Source of the DNA: JADJWR01 sp964509545
Lineage (GTDB): Bacteria; Pseudomonadota; Gammaproteobacteria; Burkholderiales; Burkholderiaceae_F
Direction: 5' to 3'
NCBI GenBank assembly: GCA_964509545.1
Contig: CAZDXQ010000001.1
Coordinates: forward strand, 372,001 to 436,000
DNA length: 64,000 bases
Shown here piece by piece: positions 17,102 through 26,200 of the stretch; position 1 is the first letter of the stretch; each line of letters starts with the position of its first letter. The position numbers were made by a program, and so were the translations under genes. The notes below the pieces were generated by a model. That model was not told the origin of the DNA and ran no database searches. It saw nothing but the letters and a program-made list of their open reading frames with translations.

Positions 17102-18946
17102 TCACTCCACCGTGACGCTCTTGGCCAGGTTTCTTGGTTTGTCCACATCGGTGCCGCGGGCCACGGCGGCGTGATAGGCGAGCAGCTGCAGCGGCATCAC
17201 GTGCAGGATCGGCGACAGGTCGCCGTAGTGCTCGGGCAGGCGAATGACGTGCACGCCCTCGCTCGAATCGATGTGCGTGTCGGCGTCGGCAAAGACGTAC
17301 AGCTGGCCGCCGCGGGCGCGCACCTCCTGCATGTTGCTCTTCAGCTTTTCCAGCAGTGCGTCGTTCGGCGCCACCGTCACCACCGGCATCGCCTCGGTCA
17401 CCAGCGCCAGCGGCCCGTGCTTCAGTTCCCCCGCCGGATACGCCTCGGCGTGGATGTAGCTGATCTCCTTCAGCTTCAGCGCACCTTCCAGCGCGATCGG
17501 ATAGTGCAGGCCGCGGCCGAGGAACAGCGCGTTCTCCTTGCGCGCGAAGGTCTCGCTCCAGGCGATGATCGCCGGCTCCAGCGCCAGCACGCTTTGCACC
17601 GCCACCGGCAGGTGGCGCAGGCGGCGGATCGCGGCATGTTCGCGTTGCTCCGACAGCCGGCCTTTCGCCTTGGCGATCGCGTTGGCGAGCAGGTACAGCG
17701 CCGCCAGTTGCGTGGTGAAGGCCTTGGTCGATGCCACGCCGATCTCCACGCCGGCGCGGGTGATGAACTGCATCGCGGTCTCGCGCACCATGGCGCTGGT
17801 GGCGACGTTGCAGATGGCCAGCGTGCGGTGCATGTCGAGGCTCTTGGCGTGCCTGAGCGCCGCCAGCGTGTCCGCCGTTTCGCCCGACTGCGAGACCACC
17901 ACCACCAGCGCATTCGGGTTCGGCACCGAGGTGCGGTAGCGGTACTCGCTGGCGATCTCCACCGCGACCGGCACGCCGGCGATGGATTCGAGCCAGTAGC
18001 GCGCGGTACAGCCGGCGTAGAAGCTCGTGCCGCAGGCGAGGATCAGCACGCTGTCGACGCGCGGCAGCACATCGGCCGCGGCCTCGCCGAAAAGCTCCGG
18101 CGAGATTCCGCTCGACTCGCCGATATCGCCGACGGTGTCGGCGAGCGCCCGCGGCTGCTCGAAGATCTCCTTCTGCATGAAATGCCGGTACGGCCCGAGC
18201 TCGACGGCGTTGGTGTACGCGGGAACGGTGCGCGCCGGCCGCTCGACCGGGCGGCCGTCGGCGTCGACGATCCACACGCGCGCAAGCTGCAGGTCGACGA
18301 CGTCGCCTTCCTCGAGGTAGATGATGCGGTCGGTGGTGCCGGCCAGCGCCAGCGCGTCCGAGGCGAGGAAGTTCTCGCTGCGGCCGAGCCCGACGACCAG
18401 CGGCGAGCCCTTGCGCGCCCCGACCACGCGATGCGGCTCGTCGCGGCAGAACACGGCGATCGCATAGGCGCCGTGCAACTGGCGCACCGCGCGCTGCACG
18501 GCGTCGAACAGATCGCCTTCATACAGCTGGTCGATCAGGTGCGCGATGACCTCGGTGTCGGTCTGGCTGTCGAAGACATAGCCGGCGGCGATGAGCCTGC
18601 GGCGCAGTTCCTCGTAGTTTTCGATGATGCCGTTGTGCACCAGCGCGATGCGCGCCCCCTTGTTGGCGGCGCCCGGCCCGGCGGAAAAATGCGGGTGAGC
18701 GTTGTGCGTGGTCGGCGCCCCGTGCGTGGCCCAGCGCGTGTGCGCGATGCCGGTGAAGCCGGGCAGCTGCGCCGTCTGCGCATCGAGTTCGGCCACCCTC
18801 GACACGCTGCGCGCACGCTTGAGCATGCCGTCGGCATGCACCGCCACGCCGCAGGAGTCATAGCCGCGGTATTCGAGCCGGCGCAGGCCTTCGACCAGGA
18901 TCGGAACGATGTTTCGCTGCGCTACTGCGCCGACGATGCCGCACAT
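17102..18946 (-). CDS. glmS: Glutamine--fructose-6-phosphate aminotransferase (isomerising)
   Basis: 614 residues, matching the family. MCGIVGAVAQRN places the nucleophilic Cys at position 2 after Met removal. The class II glutaminase domain covers about 2-225 (RLEYRGYDSCGVAV, HTRWATHGAPTTHNAHPH, HNGIIENYEELR), followed by two SIS sugar-isomerase domains (CGTSFYAGCTARYW; VVVSQSGETADTLAALR; GRGLHYPIALEGALKLKEISY; HGPLALVTEAMPVV) and the canonical PRNLAKSVTVE end. It makes glucosamine 6-phosphate for peptidoglycan and LPS. GGGAG precedes the start. It diverges from an Lrp/AsnC regulator and no glmS ribozyme is expected or seen. Confidence 0.98.
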   Translation of the reverse strand: MCGIVGAVAQRNIVPILVEGLRRLEYRGYDSCGVAVHADGMLKRARSVSRVAELDAQTAQLPGFTGIAHTRWATHGAPTTHNAHPHFSAGPGAANKGARIALVHNGIIENYEELRRRLIAAGYVFDSQTDTEVIAHLIDQLYEGDLFDAVQRAVRQLHGAYAIAVFCRDEPHRVVGARKGSPLVVGLGRSENFLASDALALAGTTDRIIYLEEGDVVDLQLARVWIVDADGRPVERPARTVPAYTNAVELGPYRHFMQKEIFEQPRALADTVGDIGESSGISPELFGEAAADVLPRVDSVLILACGTSFYAGCTARYWLESIAGVPVAVEIASEYRYRTSVPNPNALVVVVSQSGETADTLAALRHAKSLDMHRTLAICNVATSAMVRETAMQFITRAGVEIGVASTKAFTTQLAALYLLANAIAKAKGRLSEQREHAAIRRLRHLPVAVQSVLALEPAIIAWSETFARKENALFLGRGLHYPIALEGALKLKEISYIHAEAYPAGELKHGPLALVTEAMPVVTVAPNDALLEKLKSNMQEVRARGGQLYVFADADTHIDSSEGVHVIRLPEHYGDLSPILHVMPLQLLAYHAAVARGTDVDKPRNLAKSVTVE

Positions 18947-18962
18947 GTAAGGCTCCCTTGTT

Positions 18963-18979
18963 TGCGCTAAGTGAGCGCA
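18963..18979. promoter_or_regulatory. Inverted repeat in the glmS leader
   Basis: TGCGCT, a 5-base spacer and AGCGCA form an inverted repeat 17 bases upstream of the glmS start. It could be an operator half or a small leader hairpin. Confidence 0.3.
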
Positions 18980-19056
18980 GCGTAAGCGGAAGTCGACGAC
19001 GAAGGCTTGCGAAGAACACCAAGCTACGCAAAAATCTTGCGCGACCTCGATTTAAC

Positions 19057-19069
19057 GAAAGAATCTTTC
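19057..19069. promoter_or_regulatory. Perfect 13-bp palindrome, candidate Lrp/AsnC-type operator
   Basis: GAAAGAATCTTTC is a perfect palindrome around a central A, in the only AT-rich block (about 19027-19075) between glmS and the divergent Lrp/AsnC regulator gene. Its position makes it a candidate site for autoregulation and for control of glmS. No binding is shown. Confidence 0.4.
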
Positions 19070-19171
19070 CTAATCTGTCTGGATGACTGCCGCGGCTGGT
19101 GCAGCTCGATACCACAAACACGAGATCATGATTTCCTGGGCAATTCGCGGGACGCCGCTCGCGCCTCGCCA

Positions 19172-19633
19172 ATGATCGAACTCGACGCCACCGATCGCCG
19201 GCTGCTGGCGCTGCTGCAGACCGATTGCGCGCTGACCAACGACGAACTGGCGCGCCGCGCTCATGTGTCGCCGGCCACCAGCCTGCGGCGCGTGCGCCGG
19301 CTGACGGAGGCGGGCGTGATCGAGCGCCGCGTGGCGATCGTCAGCGCCGAGGCCGCGGGCGGCGGCGTGACGGCGATCGTCGAAGTCACGCTCGAGCAGC
19401 AGTCCGCCGAACTGCTCGACCGCTTCGAAAGCCAGGTCGCCGCTGCCGCCGAGGTGCAGCAGTGCTACCGCGTCGCCTCCGGGCCGGACTTCGTGCTGAT
19501 CGTGTTCGTACCCGACGTGGCTGCCTACCACGCCTTCGCCCATCGCGTGCTGACCGCCCAGGCCAACGTCCGCAACGTGCGCAGTTTCTTCGCGGTGAAG
19601 CGCAGCAAGTTCGAACCGAGGGTGCCCGTGTGA
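19172..19633 (+). CDS. Lrp/AsnC family transcriptional regulator
   Basis: 153 residues. An N-terminal winged-helix begins MIELDATDRRLLALLQ and contains LTNDELARRAHVSPATSLRRVRRL as the helix-turn-helix; the second half is the RAM ligand-binding domain, with VEVTLEQQ, CYRVASGPDFVLIVFVPDV and VRNVRSFFAVKRSK. These proteins sense amino acids as octamers and wrap DNA. The start at 19172 matches the family; the open frame extends to 19007 but that part is the promoter region. It diverges from glmS over 225 bp. Confidence 0.92.
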   Translation: MIELDATDRRLLALLQTDCALTNDELARRAHVSPATSLRRVRRLTEAGVIERRVAIVSAEAAGGGVTAIVEVTLEQQSAELLDRFESQVAAAAEVQQCYRVASGPDFVLIVFVPDVAAYHAFAHRVLTAQANVRNVRSFFAVKRSKFEPRVPV

Positions 19634-19799
19634 TGGCGGCCGAGTCCGGCCATCCGCGCCCCCGCCCTTGCGAAACCCCGCCGGGACGGCGTTCCGCCCA
19701 CCCCCGTATGGGATACGAGGCGGGTCCGCTTTCGCGGCAACGACACGGCGCGGCCGGACATCATCACGCGGCTTCGCCGGGCCGGGCGAGGCGCACCGC

Positions 19800-20891
19800 A
19801 TGTCCGAACTGCTGAAGCACCGCTATTCGCCCGCGTACATCGCGGCGGTCGCGCGCGCGGTGAAGGCGCAGCAGCGACGCTTCGACGCCGGGGCGTTTCG
19901 CCGCGCCGTCCTCGGCGGCGGCTGGGAGGCGCTGGAACTGAAGCAGCGCATGCACCGTATCGCCGCGGCGCTGCAGGCGCATCTTCCGGGCAACTACCGG
20001 CAGCAACTGGCGGTGCTGAAGCGCGTCGCGCCCGCCTTCGACGGCTTCGAGGCGATGTTCTTTCCGGACTTCGTCGAGCAGTTCGGCCAGCATGACTTCG
20101 CGCTGTCGATGGCCGCGTTGGAGCACTTCACCCGTTACTCGTCAAGCGAGTTCGCGGTGCGGCCGTTCATCGCCCGCGAGCCGCAACGCGCGCTGGCGCA
20201 GATGCTCGCCTGGGCGGAACACGACAACGAACACGTGCGCCGGCTCGCCTCCGAAGGCTGCCGGCCGCGGCTGCCGTGGGCGATGCGGCTGCCGATGCTC
20301 ATCGCCGATCCGGCGCCGATCGTGCCGATCCTGCAGCGGCTGCGCGCCGACGCAAGCGAGATGGTGCGCCGTTCGGTGGCCAACAACCTGAACGACATCG
20401 CCAAGGATCATCCGCAGGTCGTCCTCGACCTGGCCCGCCGCTGGCATGGCGAGAATCCGGCCACGGACCGCCTGCTCAAGCACGCCTGCCGCACCTTGCT
20501 CAGGCGCAGCCACACCGGCGCGCTGCAACTGTTCGGCCATCACGACAGCGTGCGCGTTGGCGTCACCGATCTTCGATTCGACGCCGCGCGGCTGCCGATC
20601 GGCGGCACGCTCGCCTTCGCCTTCACGGTCGCGCTGCAGGCAAGGGAGGCGGCGACGCTTCGCCTCGACTACGCGGTCGACTTCGTCAAGGCCCGCGGCG
20701 GCACTTCTCGCAAGGTGTTCAGGATCGGCGAGCGCGCGCTCGAACCCGGCGAACGCGCGCAGGTGCAGCGGCGGCACCGCTTCACCGATTTCTCCACGCG
20801 CAGGCATTACCCCGGGCCGCACCGGATCGCCATCATCGTCAACGGCGTCGAGCGCGCGGCGCGCACGCTGCGGCTGGTCGCGGCCCCTTGA
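19800..20891 (+). CDS. DNA alkylation repair protein (AlkD-like HEAT repeats)
   Basis: 363 residues, mostly HEAT-like helical repeats. LKQRMHRIAAALQAHLP, MFFPDFVEQFGQHDF, MLAWAEHDNEHVRRLASEGCRPRLPWA and SEMVRRSVANNLNDIAKDHP are typical of the AlkD-like subgroup with a C-terminal extension; the last 120 residues (DSVRVGVTDLRF onward) look beta-rich. AlkD enzymes excise N3/N7-alkylated bases without base flipping. The start MSELLKHRYSP at 19800 is chosen on homology to such proteins; no strong Shine-Dalgarno is visible. Confidence 0.82.
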   Translation: MSELLKHRYSPAYIAAVARAVKAQQRRFDAGAFRRAVLGGGWEALELKQRMHRIAAALQAHLPGNYRQQLAVLKRVAPAFDGFEAMFFPDFVEQFGQHDFALSMAALEHFTRYSSSEFAVRPFIAREPQRALAQMLAWAEHDNEHVRRLASEGCRPRLPWAMRLPMLIADPAPIVPILQRLRADASEMVRRSVANNLNDIAKDHPQVVLDLARRWHGENPATDRLLKHACRTLLRRSHTGALQLFGHHDSVRVGVTDLRFDAARLPIGGTLAFAFTVALQAREAATLRLDYAVDFVKARGGTSRKVFRIGERALEPGERAQVQRRHRFTDFSTRRHYPGPHRIAIIVNGVERAARTLRLVAAP

Positions 20892-20922
20892 CCGCTGCGG
20901 GCCGCCCGCTTCTCGTCATCCC

Positions 20923-20950
20923 GGCGGAGCCTGCCCCGGCAGGCTCCGCC
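20923..20950. repeat. Perfect 13-bp-stem hairpin (REP-like)
   Basis: GGCGGAGCCTGCC, loop CC, then GGCAGGCTCCGCC. It is preceded by GTCATCCC, the same opening used by the other palindromic elements in this window. It sits between the AlkD-like stop and the NYN gene. There is no T run, so it is not a classical terminator. Confidence 0.6.
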
Positions 20951-21013
20951 GAAGCGACGAAAGTCCCTCGGCATCCGCTCGGTAGACTGCGCGAAACCCC
21001 GCAAGGAGAGCCC

Positions 21014-21901
21014 ATGGCCGCGGCAGAAATCAACAACATGGCGGTGTTCTGCGACTTCGAGAACATCGCCCTCGGCGTGGCCGACGCCAGGTACGACAAG
21101 TTCTCGATCAAGACCGTGCTGGAGAAGCTGCTCGTGAAGGGCAGCATCGTGGTCAAGAAGGCGTACTGCGACTGGGAGCGCTACAAGAGCTACAAGGCCG
21201 GAATGCACGAGGCGGCGTTCGAACTGATCGAGATCCCGCACGTGCGCCAGAGCGGCAAGAACTCGGCCGACATCCGCATGGTCGTCGACGCGCTCGACCT
21301 CTGTTACACCAAGTCGCACGTCGACACCTTCGTCGTCATCAGCGGCGACTCCGACTTCTCGCCGCTGGTGTCGAAGCTGCGCGAGAACAACAAGCGGGTG
21401 ATCGGCGTCGGCGTCAAGGCTTCCACGTCCGACCTGCTGATCAAGAACTGCGACGAATTCATCTTCTACGACGACTTGGTGCGCGTCGAGGAAGCGAAGA
21501 AGAAGAGCGCGGCGAAGAAGACGCCGAAGAAGGCCGAGCCGAAGAAGGCCGAAAAGCGGAAGAAGGAAGACAAAGCCGCCGAGCCGCCCGCGCCTGAGGC
21601 AGCCGAGCCCGCCGCCGACGATGCCGGCGAGCGCCGCCGCCAGGCCGCGATCGACCTGGTGTTGGAAACGCTCGAGGAACTGATCGAGGCACGCGGCTCC
21701 GACGAGCGCATCTACTCGTCGATGGTCAAGCAGGCGCTGAAGCGGCGCCGGCCCGAGTTCAACGAGAGCTACCACGGCTACAAGGGCTTCGGCGCGCTGC
21801 TCGACGACATGGTCGCGCGCGGCCTGCTGCTCGTGGCCAAGGACGAGAAGACCGGCCAGCACCTGGTCCGCCTGCCGGCCGCCGGGCCGGCCTCCGACTG
21901 A
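21014..21901 (+). CDS. NYN-domain (PIN-like) ribonuclease with OST-HTH/LOTUS domain
   Basis: 295 residues in three parts. Residues 1-155 are a NYN/LabA PIN-like nuclease fold with acidic residues in VFCDFENIALG, SADIRMVVDALD and VISGDSDFSPLV. Residues about 160-205 are a Lys/Ala/Glu linker rich in KKAEKRKKE, probably flexible and RNA-binding. The C-terminal 75 residues (IDLVLETLEELIEARGSD to GQHLVRLP) match an OST-HTH/LOTUS RNA-binding domain. It is probably an RNA-processing enzyme. AAGGAGAG precedes the ATG. upp follows 19 bp after its stop, so the two may be co-transcribed. Confidence 0.88.
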   Translation: MAAAEINNMAVFCDFENIALGVADARYDKFSIKTVLEKLLVKGSIVVKKAYCDWERYKSYKAGMHEAAFELIEIPHVRQSGKNSADIRMVVDALDLCYTKSHVDTFVVISGDSDFSPLVSKLRENNKRVIGVGVKASTSDLLIKNCDEFIFYDDLVRVEEAKKKSAAKKTPKKAEPKKAEKRKKEDKAAEPPAPEAAEPAADDAGERRRQAAIDLVLETLEELIEARGSDERIYSSMVKQALKRRRPEFNESYHGYKGFGALLDDMVARGLLLVAKDEKTGQHLVRLPAAGPASD

Positions 21902-21920
21902 CGCACCGGCGGACACGACG

Positions 21921-22568
21921 ATGCGCCAAGACCCGCGCTTTCCGAACCTTTTCATCGTCGACCACCCGCTGGTGCAGCACAAGCTCACCCACATGCGCGA
22001 CCGGGCGACCTCGACGCGCACGTTCCGCGAACTGCTGCGCGAGATCACGCTGCTGCTCGGCTACGAGGTCACGCGCGAACTGCCGCTCGCCACGCGACGG
22101 ATCGAAACGCCGCTCGTTGCGATGGACGCGCCGGTGATCGCCGGCAAGAAGCTGGTCATCGTGCCGGTGCTGCGCGCCGGGCTGGGCATGGCCGATGGCC
22201 TGCTGGAACTGATCCCGTCGGCGCGTGTCGGCCATATCGGCGTGTATCGCAACGAGGCGAGGCAGCCTGTCGAGTACTACGTGCGCCTGCCCGAGATCGA
22301 GGACCGCAGCTTCATCGTCTGCGACCCGATGATCGGCACCGGCGGATCGGCGGCGCACGCGATCAGCGTGCTGAAGGACCGCGGCGTGCCGGCCACGCGC
22401 ATGCGCTTCGTCGCGCTGGTCGCATCGCCCGAGGGCGTGACCGTCTACCAGCAGCGGCATCCGGACGTGCCGATGTTCGTCGCCGCGCTCGACGATCACC
22501 TCGACGCGCACGCCTACATCGTGCCCGGCCTCGGCGACGCCGGCGACCGGCTGTTCGGGACGAAGTGA
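21921..22568 (+). CDS. upp: Uracil phosphoribosyltransferase
   Basis: 215 residues. MRQDPRFPNLFIVDHPLVQHKLTHMRD is the standard N-terminus; VIVPVLRAGLGMADGLLELIP and the PRPP-binding loop CDPMIGTGGSAAHAI identify it, and the end GDAGDRLFGTK is the family C-terminus. It converts uracil plus PRPP to UMP for pyrimidine salvage. It follows the NYN gene closely on the same strand. Confidence 0.97.
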   Translation: MRQDPRFPNLFIVDHPLVQHKLTHMRDRATSTRTFRELLREITLLLGYEVTRELPLATRRIETPLVAMDAPVIAGKKLVIVPVLRAGLGMADGLLELIPSARVGHIGVYRNEARQPVEYYVRLPEIEDRSFIVCDPMIGTGGSAAHAISVLKDRGVPATRMRFVALVASPEGVTVYQQRHPDVPMFVAALDDHLDAHAYIVPGLGDAGDRLFGTK

Positions 22569-22620
22569 CAAGGGCCAACGGCCGCGGCGAAGCAGATCCG
22601 CCAATGCCGACTCGAATGGT

Positions 22621-22649
22621 TTGCCGGCGCAGGTTTCCGTAACTACAAT
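22621..22649 (+). promoter_or_regulatory. Sigma-70 promoter of the brnTA module
   Basis: TTGCCG at 22621-22626 and TACAAT at 22644-22649 are separated by exactly 17 bases. Transcription would begin around 22655-22657, at the first codon of brnT, giving an essentially leaderless message. Confidence 0.5.
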
Positions 22650-22654
22650 AACAA

Positions 22655-22945
22655 CTGCGCATCACCTTCGACCCGCGCAAACGCCAGCGCACCCTGCTCG
22701 AGCGCGGACTGGATTTCGCGGACGCTGCTGTCGTCTTTCAGGGGACGACGGTCGAGATCGAAGACACGCGCAGGGACTACGGTGCGCGTCGAATCATCTT
22801 TTTCGGCATGCTCGCCGGCCGGATGGTAGTCGTCGGTTACACGCCGCGCGGCAGAAACCGACACGTCTTCAGCATGAGGAAGGCAAATGACCGTGAGCAA
22901 GCGCGCCTCGCGTCGTACTTTGAGGTCGGACCTGGCGAAGGTTGA
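22655..22945 (+). CDS. brnT: BrnT family ribonuclease toxin, apparent CTG start
   Basis: 96 residues. After the initiator the protein reads RITFDPRKRQRTLLERGLDF, then DTRRDYGARRIIFFGMLAGRMVVVGYTPRG and FSMRKANDREQ, which matches the BrnT fold (RelE-like) closely, including the conserved basic and final RKAN(x)REQ segments. An in-frame TAA at 22649-22651 precludes an upstream start, and the homologous Met position is occupied by CTG at 22655; the first in-frame ATG is far inside the fold. Its end overlaps brnA by 59 bp. Either CTG initiates or the start was lost and the toxin is silent. BrnT cleaves RNA and is neutralised by BrnA. Confidence 0.8.
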   Translation: MRITFDPRKRQRTLLERGLDFADAAVVFQGTTVEIEDTRRDYGARRIIFFGMLAGRMVVVGYTPRGRNRHVFSMRKANDREQARLASYFEVGPGEG

Positions 22946-23189
22946 TGCGCATGTGATCCAGCCAAGTGAATACGAAGAGCTTCCCGAGCTCGATGAAGCG
23001 ATGCTCGCGCGCGCGACGATCCGAAAGGGCGGGCGGCCGAGATCGGCAAACCCGAGGAAGCTCATCACGCTGCGTTTGCCCGCAGATGCCATCGAGCAGT
23101 GGCGCGCCACGGGCCCCGGATGGCAGACGCGCATGGCAGAACGGCTTCGCCGCGTTCCGACGGCCGGGACGAAGAGCCGCCGCGCGTGA
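22887..23189 (+). CDS. brnA: BrnA family antitoxin
   Basis: 100 residues. The C-terminal PRKLITLRLPADAIEQWRAT then GPGWQTRMAERLRR is the ribbon-helix-helix DNA-binding region typical of BrnA; the N-terminal part is charged and should wrap the toxin. The ATG at 22887 sits inside brnT, so translation of the two is overlapping, toxin first. BrnA normally represses the operon through its RHH domain. Confidence 0.88.
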   Translation: MTVSKRASRRTLRSDLAKVDAHVIQPSEYEELPELDEAMLARATIRKGGRPRSANPRKLITLRLPADAIEQWRATGPGWQTRMAERLRRVPTAGTKSRRA

Positions 23190-23279
23190 CGCCGGTCGTG
23201 ACGACCAGAATCACGGAATGGCAGCAGCGGTATCGCCCGCAACGTCGGTAGCAAGCAGCGCGGACACCCGCCCAGCGGT

Positions 23280-26200
23280 TCAGGCGCCTCTCGTGACCGG
23301 CGCCCGGCGCACGGCGGTGGCGCGCAACAGCACCTCGACCATGCGCTCGGCCTCGATCGGCTTGGCGATGAAATCGTTCATGCCCACGGCCAGGCTCTGC
23401 TCGCGCTCGCTGACCAGCGCCGCGGCCGTCAGGGCGATGATCGGCAGCTCAACTTTCGAATAGCGCTGGCGCAGCAGCGCGGTGGCCTCGTGGCCGCCCA
23501 TTTCCGGCATGTGCACGTCCATCAGCACCGCATCGAAGCCGCCCTCGGCGCGCTCGACGGCCGCGATCGCCTGCCGGCCGTCGCCGGCCTGCGTGACCTC
23601 GGCGCCCCAGTGCAGCAGCATCTGCTCGGCGATCAGCATGTTCACCGCGTTGTCCTCGACCAGCAGCACGCGCAGTCCGCGCAGCGGCTGCTCGTCGCGC
23701 GCTGCTTCCGGCGGCGGCGCCGGCTGCGGCGCGGCCGGCAGCGGCAGGTCGACCCAGAAGGCGCTGCCGGCACCGGGGGTGCTGTCGAATCCGATTTCGC
23801 CGCCCATCAGCTCGGCCAGGTTGCGGCAGATCGACAGCCCCAGGCCGGTGCCGCCGAAGCGGCGGGTGGTCGATTCGTCGCCTTGCGAGAACGGCTCGAA
23901 CATGCGCTCGCGCGTGGCCGCATCGATGCCGATACCGGTGTCCGAGACCACGACGCGCACGTAACCCTCGCGTTTGCCGCACACGTCCACGTCGATGCGC
24001 CCCTGCTCGGTGAACTTGACCGCATTGGAAACGAAGTTGACGACGATCTGCCGCAGCCGCATCGGATCGCCGAGCACGTGCCGCGGCACGTCGGCCAGGT
24101 GGACCGACAGCGCCAGCCCCTTGGCCGCGGCCACCTCGCGGTAAGCGGCGCAGGCGCTTTCGACCAGTTCGGGAAGGTCGAAGGGCACGCGCTCGATCGT
24201 CAGCTTGCCGGCTTCGATCTTCGACAGGTCGAGCGTGTCGGAGATCAGCGCCGCCAGCGCCTCGGCGCTCTCGATCAGGCGCTGCAGGTAGTCCCGGCGG
24301 CGGCCGGCGTCGTCCTCGGCCCGTTGTGCCAGCCGCGCAAGGCCGAGCACGCCGTTCAGCGGCGTGCGGATCTCATGGCTCATGTTGGCCAGGAACGCGC
24401 TCTTGGCGCGGCTCGCCGCCTCGGCGCCTTCCTTGGCATCGGCGAGCGCCCGCTCGAACGCATGTCTCTCGGTGATGTCCTCGGCGATCCAGATCGTGCC
24501 GCCGCTGGCCGGGTGCGTCGGATCGACGACCCGGGCGCGCACGCGGCACCAGAATTCGCTGCCGTCGCGCCGGCACATCGGGCGCTCGAGATCGACCGGC
24601 TCGCCCCTCGACAGCAGCGGCCCGACGATGCGGCCGACCTCGGCGTAGTCCTCGTCGGAGCGCCACACCGCCCGCCCCGGCTGGCCCTGCAGCGTACCGG
24701 GCGCCCAGCCGAACATCTCCTCGAAGCGCGGATTGACCAGCAGGAAGACCTGGTTCTGCGTGAAGGCGATGCCGACCGAGGCGTTCTTCAGCACCGCCTC
24801 CTGCTGCAGCCGCGCCCGTTCGCGCGCGGTCACGTCGCGCACGATCGACACCATCAGCCGCTGGCCGTCGAGTTCGAGCCGCGCCGCCGAGACCATCGAC
24901 GGCAGCGCGCGGCCGTCGCGGCTGCGCAGGATCACCGGCAGGTTGCGCACCGCCTTTCCTCTGCGCAGCGACTCGACCAGCAACTGCCGCTGCTTCGGAT
25001 CGTCCCAGACGCCGAGTTCGATGGCCGAGCGGCCGCAGCTTTCCTCGCGCGACAGGCCGAGCATGGTGTAGTAATGCTCGTTGGCGAGCACGATGCGGCC
25101 GCTGTCGACTTCGCTGACGATCATCGCGTCGGGCGAAGCCTCGAACAGGCGCGACAGCATTTCCTCCGACCGGCGCAGCGCCGCCTCGGCGCGCTTGCGC
25201 TCGGTGATGTCGAAGTAGATCGACAGCGTGGCCGGCCCGTCGAGCATCTGCACGCGCACGCCGGAGGCCATCACCAGCCGGATCTCGCCGCCGGCGCCGT
25301 ACATGCGCAGTTCAGCCGGCGCTATCTCGCCGCCCAGCGGCATCTGCTCCAGGGCATCGATGCGTGCACGGATACGTTCGCGCTCCTCCGGCGGATGCAG
25401 CCCCGGAACGTCGGCGCCGACCAGCGCCTGCGGGTCGTCGTAGCCGAACTGCGCGGCCGCGGCGCGGTTGGCCATGATCGCCACGCCGCGGCGATGGATC
25501 AGCAGCGGCGACGGCGCACGCTCGAACAGATCGCGGTAGCGCCGCTCGCTCGCCCGCAATGCCTGCTGTGCCTCGACTTCGGCGGTGACGCCTCGGCCCA
25601 CGCCCCAGTAGCCGCTGAAGCGGCCCGCGCCGTCGAAAACCGGTTCGCCGCTGATGCTTAGATACGAGCGACCGCCGTCGGGCGTGATGACCTTCAGCAC
25701 GAAGTCGCGGAACGGCCGCCGCGCCTTCAGCGTGGCGATGTGTTCGGCCCACTGCGCGGCCGTCATGTCCTGGTGCGGCAGCTCCCAGCGCGTCTTGCCG
25801 AGCACCTCCGCCTCATGCAGCGCCCCGGCCGGCAGGTTCCACGCATCGACGCGGGTGAAGCGCAGGTCGGCATCGAGCTCCCAGTACCAGTCGGCGGCGA
25901 TACCGAGCAGCGTGCGGAACCGTTGCTGCCGCGTCTGGGCCTGCGACACCGCGGAGTTCACGATCTCGGCCAGCATCGAGCCGAACAGCAGGCCGAGCGC
26001 CAGCAGCAGCAGGTGGGTGAGCAGCAGATTCAGCGCCGGCAGCGTCGGCAGCACTGCCGTGGCACCGAGCAGGCCGTGCTTCTGCGCCACGAACATCGCA
26101 ACCAGCGCCGCGGCGGCGCCGACGGCCATCCACGTCGACACGCGCCGGCCGAGCAGCACCGCGGCGACCAGCACCACGAGGCCGAGCAGTCCGAGCACCA

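Noticed and set aside
17171..18970. A 599-codon open frame antisense to glmS
   Set aside because: Shadow of glmS without domain content.
18947..19171. glmS ribozyme/riboswitch
   Set aside because: The leader is short, lacks the ribozyme core, and this control is typical of Gram-positive bacteria.
20923..20950. Rho-independent terminator after the AlkD-like gene
   Set aside because: The stem is strong but no T run follows; the GTCATCCC lead-in points to the repeat family.
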